DNA from: Pseudonocardia sp. T1-2H
GTDB lineage: Bacteria > Actinomycetota > Actinomycetes > Mycobacteriales > Pseudonocardiaceae
Reading direction: 5' to 3'
Assembly: GCF_038039215.1 (NCBI RefSeq)
Contig: NZ_JBBPCL010000001.1
Location: 6,324,001-6,388,000 of the forward strand
Length of the DNA stretch: 64,000 nt
The translations under genes and the position numbers were made by a program. The notes below the pieces were generated by a model. It was not told the origin of the DNA and ran no database searches. It worked only from the letters and a program-made list of their open reading frames with translations. Shown here in pieces: positions 34,154 through 43,375 of the stretch; positions within the stretch are counted from its first letter, which is position 1, and each line of letters starts with the position of its first letter.

Positions 34154-34969
34154 ATGAACCAGGACACGCCGGTGGTGATCCTCTGCGGAGGACAGGGAAC
34201 CCGAATCCGGGAGGTCAGCGAGCGCCTTCCGAAAGGCATGGTCGAGATCGGCGGCCGCCCGGTCCTCTGGCACATCATGAAGCTCTACAGCCACTACGGC
34301 TACCGCCGCTTCATCCTCTGCCTGGGCTACAAGGGCTGGGAGATCAAGCAGTTCTTCCTGGACTACCGCTCGCACCTGTCGGACTTCACGCTCTCCCTGG
34401 CCCAGGGCGAGCACGAGCCGGCGTTCCGCAACGGGGTCGCGGACGAGAACTGGGAGATCACCTTCGCCGAGACGGGTCTCGAGGCGGGCACCGGCGCGCG
34501 ACTCAAGCGGATCAAGCAGTACATCGACACCCCGCAGTTCATGATGACCTACGGCGACGGTGTCAGCGACGTCGCGATCGACCAGTTGGTGAAGAACCAC
34601 GAGCAGGCCGGCCGGCTCGGCACGGTCACCGCGGTCCACCCGACGTCGAAGTTCGGCGAGATGAACGTCGACGGCGACCAGGTCGTCGAGTTCAACGAGA
34701 AGCCCACCCAGGTCACCGGCTGGGTCAGCGGTGGGTACTTCGTCTTCGAGAAGTCCTTCCTGGACGACTACATCGACGACCGCGAGGACAACTTCCTCGA
34801 GGAGGGCCCGCTGGGCGAGCTCGCCCGGGACAAGCAGCTCTCGGTGAACAGGCACGAGGGCTTCTGGGCCGCCATGGACACGTTCAAGGACTACGAGACC
34901 CTGAACAAGATCTGGGCCAAGGGCGACGCCCCGTGGAAGCTCTGGGACGACGAGCCCCGCAGCTGGTGA
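34154..34969 (+). CDS. rfbF: Glucose-1-phosphate cytidylyltransferase
   Basis: 271 aa. It begins MNQDTPVVILCGGQGTRIRE with SERLPKGMVEIGGRPVLWHI, the standard RfbF start. Catalytic and specificity blocks follow: TGLEAGTGARLKRIKQYI, FMMTYGDGVSDV, EKPTQVTGWVSGGYFVF and the end FWAAMDTFKDYETLNKIW. It makes CDP-glucose from glucose-1-phosphate and CTP, the entry to 3,6-dideoxyhexoses and related sugars. The usual partner CDP-glucose dehydratase (rfbG) is not in the window. Ribosome site GGAGA. 89 bp after the IspD-like gene. Confidence 0.93.
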   Translation: MNQDTPVVILCGGQGTRIREVSERLPKGMVEIGGRPVLWHIMKLYSHYGYRRFILCLGYKGWEIKQFFLDYRSHLSDFTLSLAQGEHEPAFRNGVADENWEITFAETGLEAGTGARLKRIKQYIDTPQFMMTYGDGVSDVAIDQLVKNHEQAGRLGTVTAVHPTSKFGEMNVDGDQVVEFNEKPTQVTGWVSGGYFVFEKSFLDDYIDDREDNFLEEGPLGELARDKQLSVNRHEGFWAAMDTFKDYETLNKIWAKGDAPWKLWDDEPRSW

Positions 34970-34994
34970 GTCGCGCGGCGCCCGGTGGTCACCC

Positions 34995-36101
34995 TCAACG
35001 AGGTGGGCCCACTGGGTCCGCGGACGTGTCCGCGGGCTCGCCCGACGTGCCGAGCAGCTCCTGCCACTCCGGATGCTCGACGACGTCCGGCACGCTCTCG
35101 ACCTGACGCTCCTCGGCGAGAACGTTCACGGCCTTCTCGGCCTCGGAGCCCTCGCCCCGGCGCACCGTCCGGGCCAGCACCGGCCAGGACTCCCCGCCGA
35201 TGATCCCGTTCGCGTCCTCGGCCTTGGTCTCCGTCTGGAAGCGGCGCACCGTGGCCGTCATGGCCGGGGAGTACGCGCCGTCCACCGGGACGTCGTGCCC
35301 GGCGTCGCGGAGCAGGTGCTGGACGGCCAGCACCGTCGCCCCGCTGTCGCCCGGGCGCACCAGGGGCCATGAGGCCTTCACCGTCGCCTCGGCCTCCAGC
35401 CGCCGGCCCAGGATGCCGGCGACCTCGCCGCGCAGCCGGGGCAGCATCCCGTAGAGGCGATCCCCCGGGCAGGCGGTGTTCTTGAAGTCGCGGTGCCCGT
35501 ACAGCTCGGTCGGCGCGATCCCGTACTGCGCGCAGATGTAGGCGCACGTGTTCCGCAGCGAGTTCCAGAGCGCGGGCGGCGGGCCGACGTCGACGTAGAT
35601 GCCCTCGTTCTCGATCCCGACGGCGACGACGTTCTGCCCGGTGCAGTGCGCACCCTCGACCTGCTTACGGCCCCCGCGCAGCACCTCCAGGCTACGGTGC
35701 CGCCCCTCCAGCACGAAGCCGCCACGGCTGATCGTGAAGTGCTGCCCGCTGTCCAGCCAGCGCCGGCGGTCCATGTGGTAGTTCTGGATCGACCTGGCCA
35801 GCGCGTCCGCGGCGCCGCGGTCGGTGTTCGCCTGGTTCGGCGACGCCGTGTGGTGCACCAGAACCTTCACCGGCCGCTGGTTCCAGATGGGCACGATCCG
35901 GTTGTTCGGCCGGGCGCCCCAGCCGGGGCAGGGGACGATGGCCGGTCCTGCCTCCGCGAGGGCCCCGGAGTCCGGAGAGGCCGAGCGGAGCGCCGGATCG
36001 GCCGCGGCGGTCCCGGTGCTGACCAGGGACAGGCCGCCGACGGCGAGACCGCCCACCATCAACCCCCGGCGGGACATCTCCCGACCCGATCTCTGACCCA
36101 C
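34995..36101 (-). CDS. Tat-exported peptidoglycan-recognition amidase with peptidoglycan-binding domain
   Basis: 368 aa from the GTG at 36101. A twin-arginine signal (REMSRRGLMVGGLAVGG) ends near TAAADP. A type-2 amidase/PGRP domain follows: VLVHHTASPNQANTDRG with the zinc His, QHFTISRGGFVLEGRH, GIENEGIYVD, and ELYGHRDFKNTACPGDRLY with the second His and the Cys. A PG_binding_1 domain comes next (VRPGDSGATVLAVQHLLRDA, PVDGAYSPAMTATVRRFQ). The end is acidic and unconserved. It would cleave the Mur-L-Ala bond in the cell wall. An internal ATG nine codons in would keep the Tat motif. Confidence 0.88.
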   Translation of the reverse strand: MGQRSGREMSRRGLMVGGLAVGGLSLVSTGTAAADPALRSASPDSGALAEAGPAIVPCPGWGARPNNRIVPIWNQRPVKVLVHHTASPNQANTDRGAADALARSIQNYHMDRRRWLDSGQHFTISRGGFVLEGRHRSLEVLRGGRKQVEGAHCTGQNVVAVGIENEGIYVDVGPPPALWNSLRNTCAYICAQYGIAPTELYGHRDFKNTACPGDRLYGMLPRLRGEVAGILGRRLEAEATVKASWPLVRPGDSGATVLAVQHLLRDAGHDVPVDGAYSPAMTATVRRFQTETKAEDANGIIGGESWPVLARTVRRGEGSEAEKAVNVLAEERQVESVPDVVEHPEWQELLGTSGEPADTSADPVGPPR

Positions 36102-36255
36102 TGCTGCCCCCAGCTAGTCCAGGTGATGCATCATGCGTCACAACGACCTCATCAGGACCATTCGAACCATCGTCTACACACACAACGTGCACAAGCCGGG
36201 AGCCCGAAGGTGTGATCCCCGGGATGGGGTGCTTCCGGCAGGGCGCTTGCCTTGG

Positions 36256-36298
36256 TTACTGACGAGTAATATCCTCAGCTGTAGTTACCGGCCGGTAG
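36256..36298. promoter_or_regulatory. Two TTACY-N4-RGTAR operators and a -10 box before the acyl-CoA dehydrogenase gene
   Basis: Site A (36256-36269) is TTACT, GACG, AGTAA, perfect. Site B (36285-36298) is TTACC, GGCC, GGTAG, containing the 12-bp palindrome TACCGGCCGGTA. Their centres are 29 bp apart. TAATAT (36267-36272) overlaps site A and could be the -10 box. A one-mismatch copy of site A precedes etfD. Confidence 0.6.
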
Positions 36299-36342
36299 GA
36301 ACAGGGCGGCCGGACGGTCGACGAATTCCGCTGGAGAGACCG

Positions 36343-38167
36343 ATGGGCCACTTCAAGAGCAACCTCCGTGACCTCGAGTTCAACCTCTTCGAGGTCTTCC
36401 GTGTGCAGGACGAGTTTGGCGCCGACGGCGTCGACCTGGACACCGCCAAGGGTGTGCTGAAGGAACTGAACGCCGTCGCGACCGGCCCGCTGGCCGAGTC
36501 CTTCACCGACGCGGACCGCAACCCGCCCGTGTTCGACCCGAAGACCCATTCGGTGACGCTTCCGCAGTCCCTCAAGGACGCCTACCAGGTCCTCATGGAC
36601 GGCGAGTGGTGGCGCCTCTCGCTGCCGGACGACCTGGGCGGCTACGGCATCCCGCCGACCGTGCAGTGGGCCGCCGCCGAGCTCGATTCTCGGCTCCAAC
36701 CCCGCCGCGTTCATGTACATGGCCGGGCCGAACTTCGCCTCCGTCGTGCACCGCAACGGCACCGAGCAGCAGAAGCACTGGGCCGAGCTGATGATCGAGC
36801 GGGGCTGGGGCGCCACGATGGTGCTGACCGAGCCGGACGCCGGATCGGACGTGGGCGCGGGCCGCACGAAGGCCGTCCGGCAGGAGGACGGCACCTGGCA
36901 CGTCGAGGGCGTCAAGCGGTTCATCACCTCGGCCGAGCAGGACATGACCGAGAACATCATGCACCTGGTGCTGGCCCGCCCCGAGGCTCCCGGCATCGAG
37001 CCGCGGCCCGGGACCAAGGGCCTCTCGCTGTTCCTCGTGCCGAAGTTCCACTTCGACCCGGAGACCGGCGAGCCCGGCGAGCGCAACGGCGCCTTCGTGA
37101 CGAACGTCGAGCACAAGATGGGGCTCAAGGCGTCGACGACGTGCGAGCTCACCTTCGGCGCGCACGGCACCCCGGCCGTCGGCTGGCTGCTCGGCGACGT
37201 GCACGACGGAATCGCGCAGATGTTCCAGGTCATCGAGTACGCCCGGATGATGGTGGGCACGAAGGCGATCGGCACGCTGTCCGCCGGCTACCTCACTGCG
37301 CTGGACTACGCCAAGGAGCGCGTCCAGGGCGCGGACCTGACGAAGATGGCGGACAAGGCGGCGCCGCGCGTCGCGATCACGAACCACCCGGACGTCCGCC
37401 GCATCCTCATGCTGCAGAAGGCGTACGCGGAGGGCCTGCGCGCCGTCTACACCTACACCGCGACGTTCCAGGACCAGATCCGCCGCGGCGGGGACACTGT
37501 GCTCGCCGAGAAGGTCAACGACCTGCTGCTGCCGATCGTCAAGGGCGTCGGCTCGGAGCGCGCCTCCGAGATGCTGCTCCTCTCGCTGCAGACCCTCGGC
37601 GGCTCCGGCTACCTGCAGGACTACCCGATCGAGCAGTACATCCGGGACGCCAAGATCGACTCGCTGTACGAGGGCACCACGGCGATCCAGTCCCTGGACT
37701 TCCTGTTCCGCAAGATCGTGCGGGACAACGGCCAGGCGCTCGCGCACGTCGCCGGCGAGATCCAGGCCTTCCTGGGGAACGAGACCGGCAACGGCCGGCT
37801 CAAGGAGGAGCGGGCGCTGCTCGGGAAGGCCCTCGGCGACGTCCAGGGCATGCTCGGCGCGCTGACGGGCTTCCTCTACTCCTCCGCCGAGGACCAGGCG
37901 AACCTGTACAAGGTCGGGCAGCACACCGTCCGGCTGCTGATGGCGGTCGGGGACCTGCTCGTCGGCTGGCTGCTGCTGCGCCAGGCGGACGTCGCCCAGA
38001 CCGCGCTGGCGGGCGAGGTGGCGGAGAAGGACAAGGCCTTCTACGAGGGCAAGGTCGGCGCGGCCAGCTTCTTCGCCAAGACCGTCCTGCCCCGGCTCAC
38101 GGGCGAGCGGAAGATCGTGGAGAACGCGGACAACGCCCTCATGGAGCTGTCCGAGGGCGCCTTCTAG
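36343..38167 (+). CDS. Acyl-CoA dehydrogenase, FadE-type (one frameshift)
   Basis: About 607 aa after correction, a length typical of large actinobacterial FadE enzymes. It begins [19 protein letters not shown], an N-terminal block seen in this subgroup. FAD-binding and catalytic blocks follow ([92 protein letters not shown]) and a C-terminal extension. It introduces the alpha-beta double bond in acyl-CoA. The shift is at 36679-36686: GAGCTCGATTC needs one base fewer ([16 protein letters not shown]). Ribosome site GGAGAG. Two operator-like sites lie upstream. Confidence 0.88.
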
Positions 38168-38197
38168 CCGCGCCGCCAGGCGCCGACAGGCAGCGTC

Positions 38198-38248
38198 ATG
38201 GAGCCACAACGCGGTTCATCGGCCCCGAGAAGCGCGTTGTGGCTCCAT
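38198..38248. terminator. Bidirectional terminator, TGGAGCCAC family
   Basis: ATGGAGCCACAACGCG and CGCGTTGTGGCTCCAT form a 16-bp perfect stem with a 19-base loop, between the convergent acyl-CoA dehydrogenase and CBS genes. Sequence related to 7055-7106. Confidence 0.85.
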
Positions 38249-38261
38249 AGTGCGGCCGGGC

Positions 38262-38687
38262 CTATTGCTTGATGTAGGACTCCAACTGCTCGCGCTCGAC
38301 CTCCAACATGTCGATCCTCGCCTTGACGAGGTCGCCGATGCTGACGATGCCGCGGAGCTCCCCGTCGACGATCACCGGCAGGTGCCGCACCCGCCGGTTC
38401 GTCATCACCCGGGCGAGGTCCGCGGCACTGTCGTCCGGGGAGCAGGTGACCAGATCGGTCGTCATGATCTCGACGATCGGGGCCTCCAGCAGCGCGGCGC
38501 CACGCTCGTGGAGCCTGCGGACGATGTCGCGTTCGGACGCCATCCCGACCAGGACGCCGTCCCGGACCACCGGCAGGGCGCCGTAGTTCCCTTCCGCCAG
38601 CAGGGCGAGCAGGTCGCTCACCAGCGCGTCCGGTTCCACCGTCGCGACGGCTGTGCCCTTGCTGCGCAGTACGTCGGCAATACGCAT
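38262..38687 (-). CDS. CBS-domain-pair protein
   Basis: 141 aa from the ATG at 38687. There are two CBS motifs: DVLRSKGTAVATVEPDALVS, then LPVVRDGVLVGMASERDIVR for the first, and VEIMTTDLVTCSPDDSAADL, then LPVIVDGELRGIVSIGDLVK for the second. A short C-terminal helix (IDMLEVEREQLESYIKQ) ends it. CBS pairs bind adenosine nucleotides and regulate partner proteins; stand-alone forms are stress-linked in actinobacteria. The partner is not evident. Longer in-frame starts exist but the upstream part is Arg/Pro-rich and unconserved. Confidence 0.86.
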   Translation of the reverse strand: MRIADVLRSKGTAVATVEPDALVSDLLALLAEGNYGALPVVRDGVLVGMASERDIVRRLHERGAALLEAPIVEIMTTDLVTCSPDDSAADLARVMTNRRVRHLPVIVDGELRGIVSIGDLVKARIDMLEVEREQLESYIKQ

Positions 38688-38778
38688 GGCGTCCCCGATC
38701 GTCGTGACCACATTGTCCTGACGAAGGGTACGAGGAGTGCGCCGCGTCTCGCGACTGCCGGCCGGGTGCTTCCCCCGG

Positions 38779-41321
38779 TTACTGCCCGCAGACCACGATC
38801 GGTGACGGGTTGTACTTGACCGTGCGGGTCCTGTTCGTGACCTCGCCGGTCTGCACGTTCCGCATGGTCCTCGTGTCCGTGACCGTGAAGCCCGGCGCGC
38901 CCTTGCTGGGCGAGCAGGGCTCACCCGGCGGAATCGTGATCGTCTGCGGCTCCGTCGGGTTCGTGCGCGGCCCGGTGGTCGACGTGACGTCGTAGCGCTT
39001 GCTGCCGAACATCTTCACGGTGAGCGACGACGGGGTCCAGAAGGTCTGGATGAGGACACCGGTCGGACCGTCGTTGCGGAACTTCAGGTCGATGATGTCG
39101 TCGAAGACGGTCGCCTCGCGGCCCGCGGGGTAGCGGCTGATGTAGAAGCTGTGCTCCTTGTGCTCGACGTCGACCATGCCGGCGAAGTACGCCGCGTTGT
39201 ACGTCGTCGTCGCCACCTGGGAGACACCGCCGCCGATGCCGCGCGACGCGTGACCGGCCTCGATGATCCCGGCCTCGACGTAGCCGTTGGCCGCGTTCCG
39301 CGGGTTGGTCGCCTGGTTCAGGCTGAACGTCTCGCCCGGGCCCACGATCGTGCCGTTGATCTGGTCCGCGGCCCGCTTGATGTTCTGCCCGGAGTCTGCC
39401 GCGAACCCGCCCGTGGTGAACGAGCTGATCTCGCCGGTGATGCCGAGCTTGTCGATCTGGTCCGTGGTGATCTTCGCCGGCTGGTCCGCGTAGACCGCGG
39501 TGACCTGCCGCGCGCCCTGCCCGGTGAGCACCGGGACCAGGTCCTTGAACGTCGCGGCGTAGTCGATGCCGCGGCCGTCCTCCGACGGCACGATGACCGG
39601 CGAGCCGGTGGAGAAGTCCAGGGTCGCGTCCCGGCCCGGCTTCTCGGTGGCCGCGAGCTGCGGCTGCACGGCCTCGGTCACCGTGTCGATGTTGATCTCC
39701 GGCACGAGGTGGGGGTCGGCGTTCTCGTCCGCCTTGAAGGTCAGTGCCCCGGCGATGGCCTCCGGGGCGAGCGTGGCCTGCGCCCCTTCGCCGAGCACCG
39801 TCACCGGCGCCGCGACCGCGGGCGTCGCGAACTGGTCGATGGCGCGCCGGACGTCCTCGAGGCTGGTGATCGTCGGTCGCCGGACGAGCGGGAGCGCGAC
39901 CGGCGACCCGGTGGCCCAGTCCCGCTCGAGCACCCCGACCGCGGCCTGCAGGTCCAGCTGCTGGCCGGGGACCGGCGGCACGGCGGTCGGGACGATGCCG
40001 TCGAACTTCACGTTGCCCTCGACCGGGTCCTTGTCCACGACCGGCGCGAGCTGCTCGAGCGCGGTGGTCACCGAGCGCTCGTCCGCGGTGTTGACGACGC
40101 CGACCTCGCGGTCGGTGAAGAAGGACGTGACCCGGGTGATCGGGTTGAGCGGCTGCGCGCCGGCCGCGTCGATCGTCGCGGGGTAGTCGACGGCCAGGCC
40201 GGCCGCCTTCGGGTCGATCTGGCTGGTCACGGTGCCCGCGGTGATCTGCACGGGCAGCGACGACCGGGGCTCGACCTCGGCCTGCAGCCGGCGAGTGGCC
40301 TCCGCCTTGGACAGTCCGCCGATCTCCAGCCCGGCGACGGTGACGCCACGCGGGACGTTGCCCGTGCTGAACACCAGGTCGCCGACGTAGAGCAGGGCCA
40401 GCGCGGCGACGACGCCGGCCAGCACCAGGACGCGGCGCCTGTGCTTCGGCCGGGACGCGCCCTCGTCGTCTCCGCCGCCACCGGAGCCGGTGGGCGGGCC
40501 GGGGGCGGGGTCCCGCCCCCCGTGGCCGCGAACTGCTCGGTGGGCGGGTCGATCACCGAGGTGGCGGCCGCGGCCCCACCGGCGGCCCCACCGGCGCGGG
40601 GGATCGTGTCCGTGGGCTGCTCGCTCGCGGGGCGGTCGGTGCCGTTGGGCCCGTCGGCGCGGGACACGAGCGGGATGGCCTGGGTGGACTCGGCGCCCCA
40701 GTCCGCGGCGCGGGGGTCGCCCACGGCCGGCGCCGGAGTGGGCACGGTGGCGGCGGCGGAGCCGCTGGCTCCGCCCGGGTTCCCGGCACCGGGCCCCGTG
40801 GCTCCGGCCCCTGCGGTTGCGGTGGCCTCGCCTGCCGACTCGCCGGCGCCGGTGACGCCGGCCGTCTCGTTCCCGGAAGCGGGCGTGGGAGCGGGACCCG
40901 CCGCCTTCGTCTGCACGGACGACGCGCCGGAGGCCTCGGCGCTCGTCTCGGAGGCCACGGCACCGGCCGTCGAACCCGCTCCGGTGGTGGGTTCGGCTGC
41001 CGTCGATTCCGCCGCGGTCGTGGCGACCGTCGGCGAGTCGTCCCCGGCCGGCTGGGGCTGGGGACGGGGGCGCGGCCGTAGCGAGGAACCGGGCGCCGTG
41101 GAGGAGGCCGGGGAGGGGCTGGTGCCGCTCACCGCCGTGCCGTTCGTGGCCGGTGCAGGCTCGCTGCGGGCCGGAGCCTCGGCGTCGCCGCTCCCTGCCG
41201 GGCGCTCGGCCGGGCTGGGAGCCTCGGCCGGACGTGCCGGGTCACCGGACGGGCGGGCGTCGGTTGCCACCGACGTCTCTCGATCGGTCACCTCGCCGGA
41301 CGAGGGCTGCCGCTCGGACAT
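38779..41321 (-). CDS. VanW-family membrane protein with long disordered N-terminus (one frameshift)
   Basis: About 847 aa after correction. Residues 1-295 are Ala/Pro/Ser/Thr/Glu-rich and cytoplasmic. One membrane segment follows (VLVLAGVVAALALLYVGDLV). Outer YoaR-like putative peptidoglycan-binding repeats come next (GVTVAGLEIGGLSKAEATRR, DYPATIDAAGAQPL). The VanW domain contains VGPGETFSLNQATNPRNAAN and GGGVSQVATTTYNAAYFAG, and the tail has CSPSK and VVCGQ. VanW is found in glycopeptide-resistance and wall-related loci; its function is unproven. One base appears missing in the five-base run at 40501-40505, joining TPPPGPPTGSGGGGDDEGA to the membrane part. Confidence 0.85.
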
Positions 41322-41377
41322 GAAGTGCGTGTTCCTTCCCCACGAATACCGCCGACCCGCCCCGCGTCGACGGGGCG

Positions 41378-41707
41378 TCAGAGATACAAACCGGTGCCCT
41401 GCGAGGCGCTCTCCGCGCTCGCCGTGGCGACGGCATGCAGGTCCCGCTCCCGCATGACGAGGTAGGAGGCCCCCTGGATCTCCACCTCGTACTGGTCCTC
41501 CGGGGCGAGGAGCACCCGGTCTCCCGCCTTCACGCCGCGGACGTGCTGACCGGTCCCTACGACCTCTCCCCAGACGAGCCGCTTCGCCACCTGCGCGGTG
41601 GCCGGGATGACGATGCCCGCCGTGCTGCGCCGCTCGCCGGATCCCTCGACCATCTTGATCATGACGCGGTCGTGCAGCATCTGGATCTCGAACTTCGGGT
41701 CCGACAC
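41378..41707 (-). CDS. Orphan GroES-like co-chaperonin (Cpn10)
   Basis: 109 aa from the GTG at 41707. The Cpn10 fold is clear: MLHDRVMIKMVEGSGERRST with AGIVIPATA (mobile loop region), VWGEVVGTGQHVRGVKAGDR, VLLAPEDQYEVEIQGASYLV and MRERDLHAVA. A short Ser/Ala tail replaces the usual GroES end. It would cap a chaperonin, but no groEL is near. There is no Shine-Dalgarno; TAGCAT lies seven bases before the GTG, which suggests a leaderless transcript. It may be a specialised second GroES. Confidence 0.82.
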   Translation of the reverse strand: MSDPKFEIQMLHDRVMIKMVEGSGERRSTAGIVIPATAQVAKRLVWGEVVGTGQHVRGVKAGDRVLLAPEDQYEVEIQGASYLVMRERDLHAVATASAESASQGTGLYL

Positions 41708-41793
41708 CGGGCAGATGCTACGGGGGGGCCGCCGTACGCCACCCGGCGGTGCCTCCGCCGAGCTCCCGTGGCGGCGGCCCCGGACACGAGAAC

Positions 41794-41838
41794 GCCCCGT
41801 GGAGCTGCCAGGTCGGGGGTCCGACAGCGCCACGGGGC
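41794..41838 (-). terminator. Terminator hairpin below the AAA ATPase gene
   Basis: GCCCCGTGG and CCACGGGGC form a 9-bp perfect stem around a GC-rich 27-base loop, 87 bp past the stop at 41925. GTGGAGC at the loop edge resembles the TGGAGCC hairpins. Confidence 0.6.
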
Positions 41839-41924
41839 TGTACTGGGAATCGGTACCCCGGCCCCCCGCGTTACCCCTCGGACCGCGATTCCCCGACTTC
41901 ACCCGCTCGGCCTAATGTCTCTGC

Positions 41925-43115
41925 CTACGTGTGCGCCAGCAGGTAGCGGCCGAAATGCGGAACGGTGAAGGCGATCTGGCCCCGTTGCGCCGAGAACACC
42001 AGGCCCTTCTTCAACAGGCTGTCCCGCGCCGGGGAGAGTGACGACGGCTTCCGCGCCAGATGGTCCGCGATGCCCGAGGTGACGACGGGCTCGTCCGTCC
42101 CCTCCGCCAGCTCGGCCATCGCCCGCAGGTACTCGCGCTCCGCGGGGGTCGCCCGTTCGAAGCGGGATCCGAAGAAGCCGACGGCCAGCTCCGCCTCGGC
42201 CTCCGGCGCCGCCACCGCGACGTCCGTGACGCCGATGGGGCTCGTGGGCGCGGCGTCCCAGGCGGCCTTGCCGTAGGCCTGGACGAAGTAGGGGTAGCCG
42301 CCGGAGCGCTGGTAGAGGTCGTCGAGCGCCTCGCCGTCGAAGCCGGCCTCCTCGCGCTCCGCGGGCGCGCGCAGCGCGAAGTCCGCGTCCGCCCGGTCCA
42401 GCTGGCCGATCCGGCTGTACTTGAACAACCGCTCCGAGTACGACTTCGACGCCGAGAGCACCGCGGGCAGGTGCGGCAGCCCGGCCCCGACGACCACGAG
42501 GGGCGCCCGGGACTGGGAGAGCTCGTGACAGGCGGCGCAGAGGGCGGACACGTCGTCCGGCCGCAGGTCCTGCATCTCGTCGATGAGGATCGCGATGCCG
42601 GTGGAGACCTCGCTCGCCAGCTCGGCGACCTCGGTGAACAGCTCGACGAGGTCGATCTCGATGTCCCCCGAGTCCGCCCGCCCGTTCTTCACCGGAACGT
42701 CGATGCCGGGCTGCCAGCGGTCCCGCAGCCTGGCCTCCGACGGCGACGCCCGCAGCGCGAACGCCTTGAGCACGCCGAGGACCTCGTCGACGCGTTCCTG
42801 CCGTGGATGCTGGACGGCGAGGTCCCGGATCGCGCGGTGCAGCGCGGCGGCGAGCGGGCGGCGCAGGTCCGCGTCCGGCCGGGCCTCGATCTTCCCGGCG
42901 CCCCAGCCGGCGCGCAGCGCCATCGAGCGCAGCTCGCCGAGCAACACGGTCTTGCCGACGCCGCGCAGCCCGGTGAGCACCAGGCTGCGTTCCGGGCGCC
43001 CGCGCGCGACCCGCTCGAGCACGATCTCGAACGCGTCGAGCTCCTTGTCCCGGCCGGCGAGCTCGGGTGGCCGCTGACCAGCGCCGGGAGCGAACGGGTT
43101 GCGCACCGGGTCCAT
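41925..43115 (-). CDS. AAA-family ATPase, single-gene, NTPase-plus-wHTH type
   Basis: 396 aa. The N-terminus has NPFAPGAGQRPPELAGRDKE. Walker A is LVLTGLRGVGKTVLLGEL (near residue 50) and Walker B is GIAILIDEMQDLRPDDVSAL. Sensor-like APLVVVGAGLPHLPAVLSAS follows. A lid with YQRSGGYPYFVQAYGKAAWD and a C-terminal winged-helix-like end (ALARKPSSLSPARDSLLKKG-type, then FTVPHFGRYL) complete it. This is the Orc1/Cdc6-like or ATPase_2 group of STAND-related NTPases, often regulatory. It stands alone with its own terminator and no partner is evident. Confidence 0.8.
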   Translation of the reverse strand: MDPVRNPFAPGAGQRPPELAGRDKELDAFEIVLERVARGRPERSLVLTGLRGVGKTVLLGELRSMALRAGWGAGKIEARPDADLRRPLAAALHRAIRDLAVQHPRQERVDEVLGVLKAFALRASPSEARLRDRWQPGIDVPVKNGRADSGDIEIDLVELFTEVAELASEVSTGIAILIDEMQDLRPDDVSALCAACHELSQSRAPLVVVGAGLPHLPAVLSASKSYSERLFKYSRIGQLDRADADFALRAPAEREEAGFDGEALDDLYQRSGGYPYFVQAYGKAAWDAAPTSPIGVTDVAVAAPEAEAELAVGFFGSRFERATPAEREYLRAMAELAEGTDEPVVTSGIADHLARKPSSLSPARDSLLKKGLVFSAQRGQIAFTVPHFGRYLLAHT

Positions 43116-43202
43116 GGGATCGGACGGTATCCGGCCGTCTTGCCGGAACCCTAGATTTCGCTATCGGGCCCGATCGGCGTGTCGCCCGATCGGGACGTGG
43201 TG

Positions 43203-43228
43203 CGCGTGGAGCCGGACAGCGCCACGCG
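43203..43228. terminator. Hairpin in the gap below the DUF1206 gene
   Basis: CGCGTGG and CCACGCG form a 7-bp stem around a 12-base loop. It carries TGGAGCC as in the other family hairpins. It is 147 bp past the stop at 43376, in a 260-bp gap where I see no gene. The nearby CCGATCGG pair (43171-43178 and 43187-43194) is a further inverted repeat. Confidence 0.45.
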
Positions 43229-43375
43229 AAAGGCTCGCCCTCGCCGTCCGGGGTGACCGGACTCGGGGTGACCGCCGCCGGCCGACGCGCACGGTCCGGC
43301 GCGACGCGCGTGGGGCTGAAGAGCCCGCGTGGGCTGGGGCGTCCGCGCTCTCGGGGAGCTCGGTGGACGGCCCGG

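Noticed and set aside
43116..43375. Possible small gene in the gap below DUF1206
   Set aside because: Open frames exist but are Arg-rich with no ribosome site; the gap holds inverted repeats and a hairpin instead.
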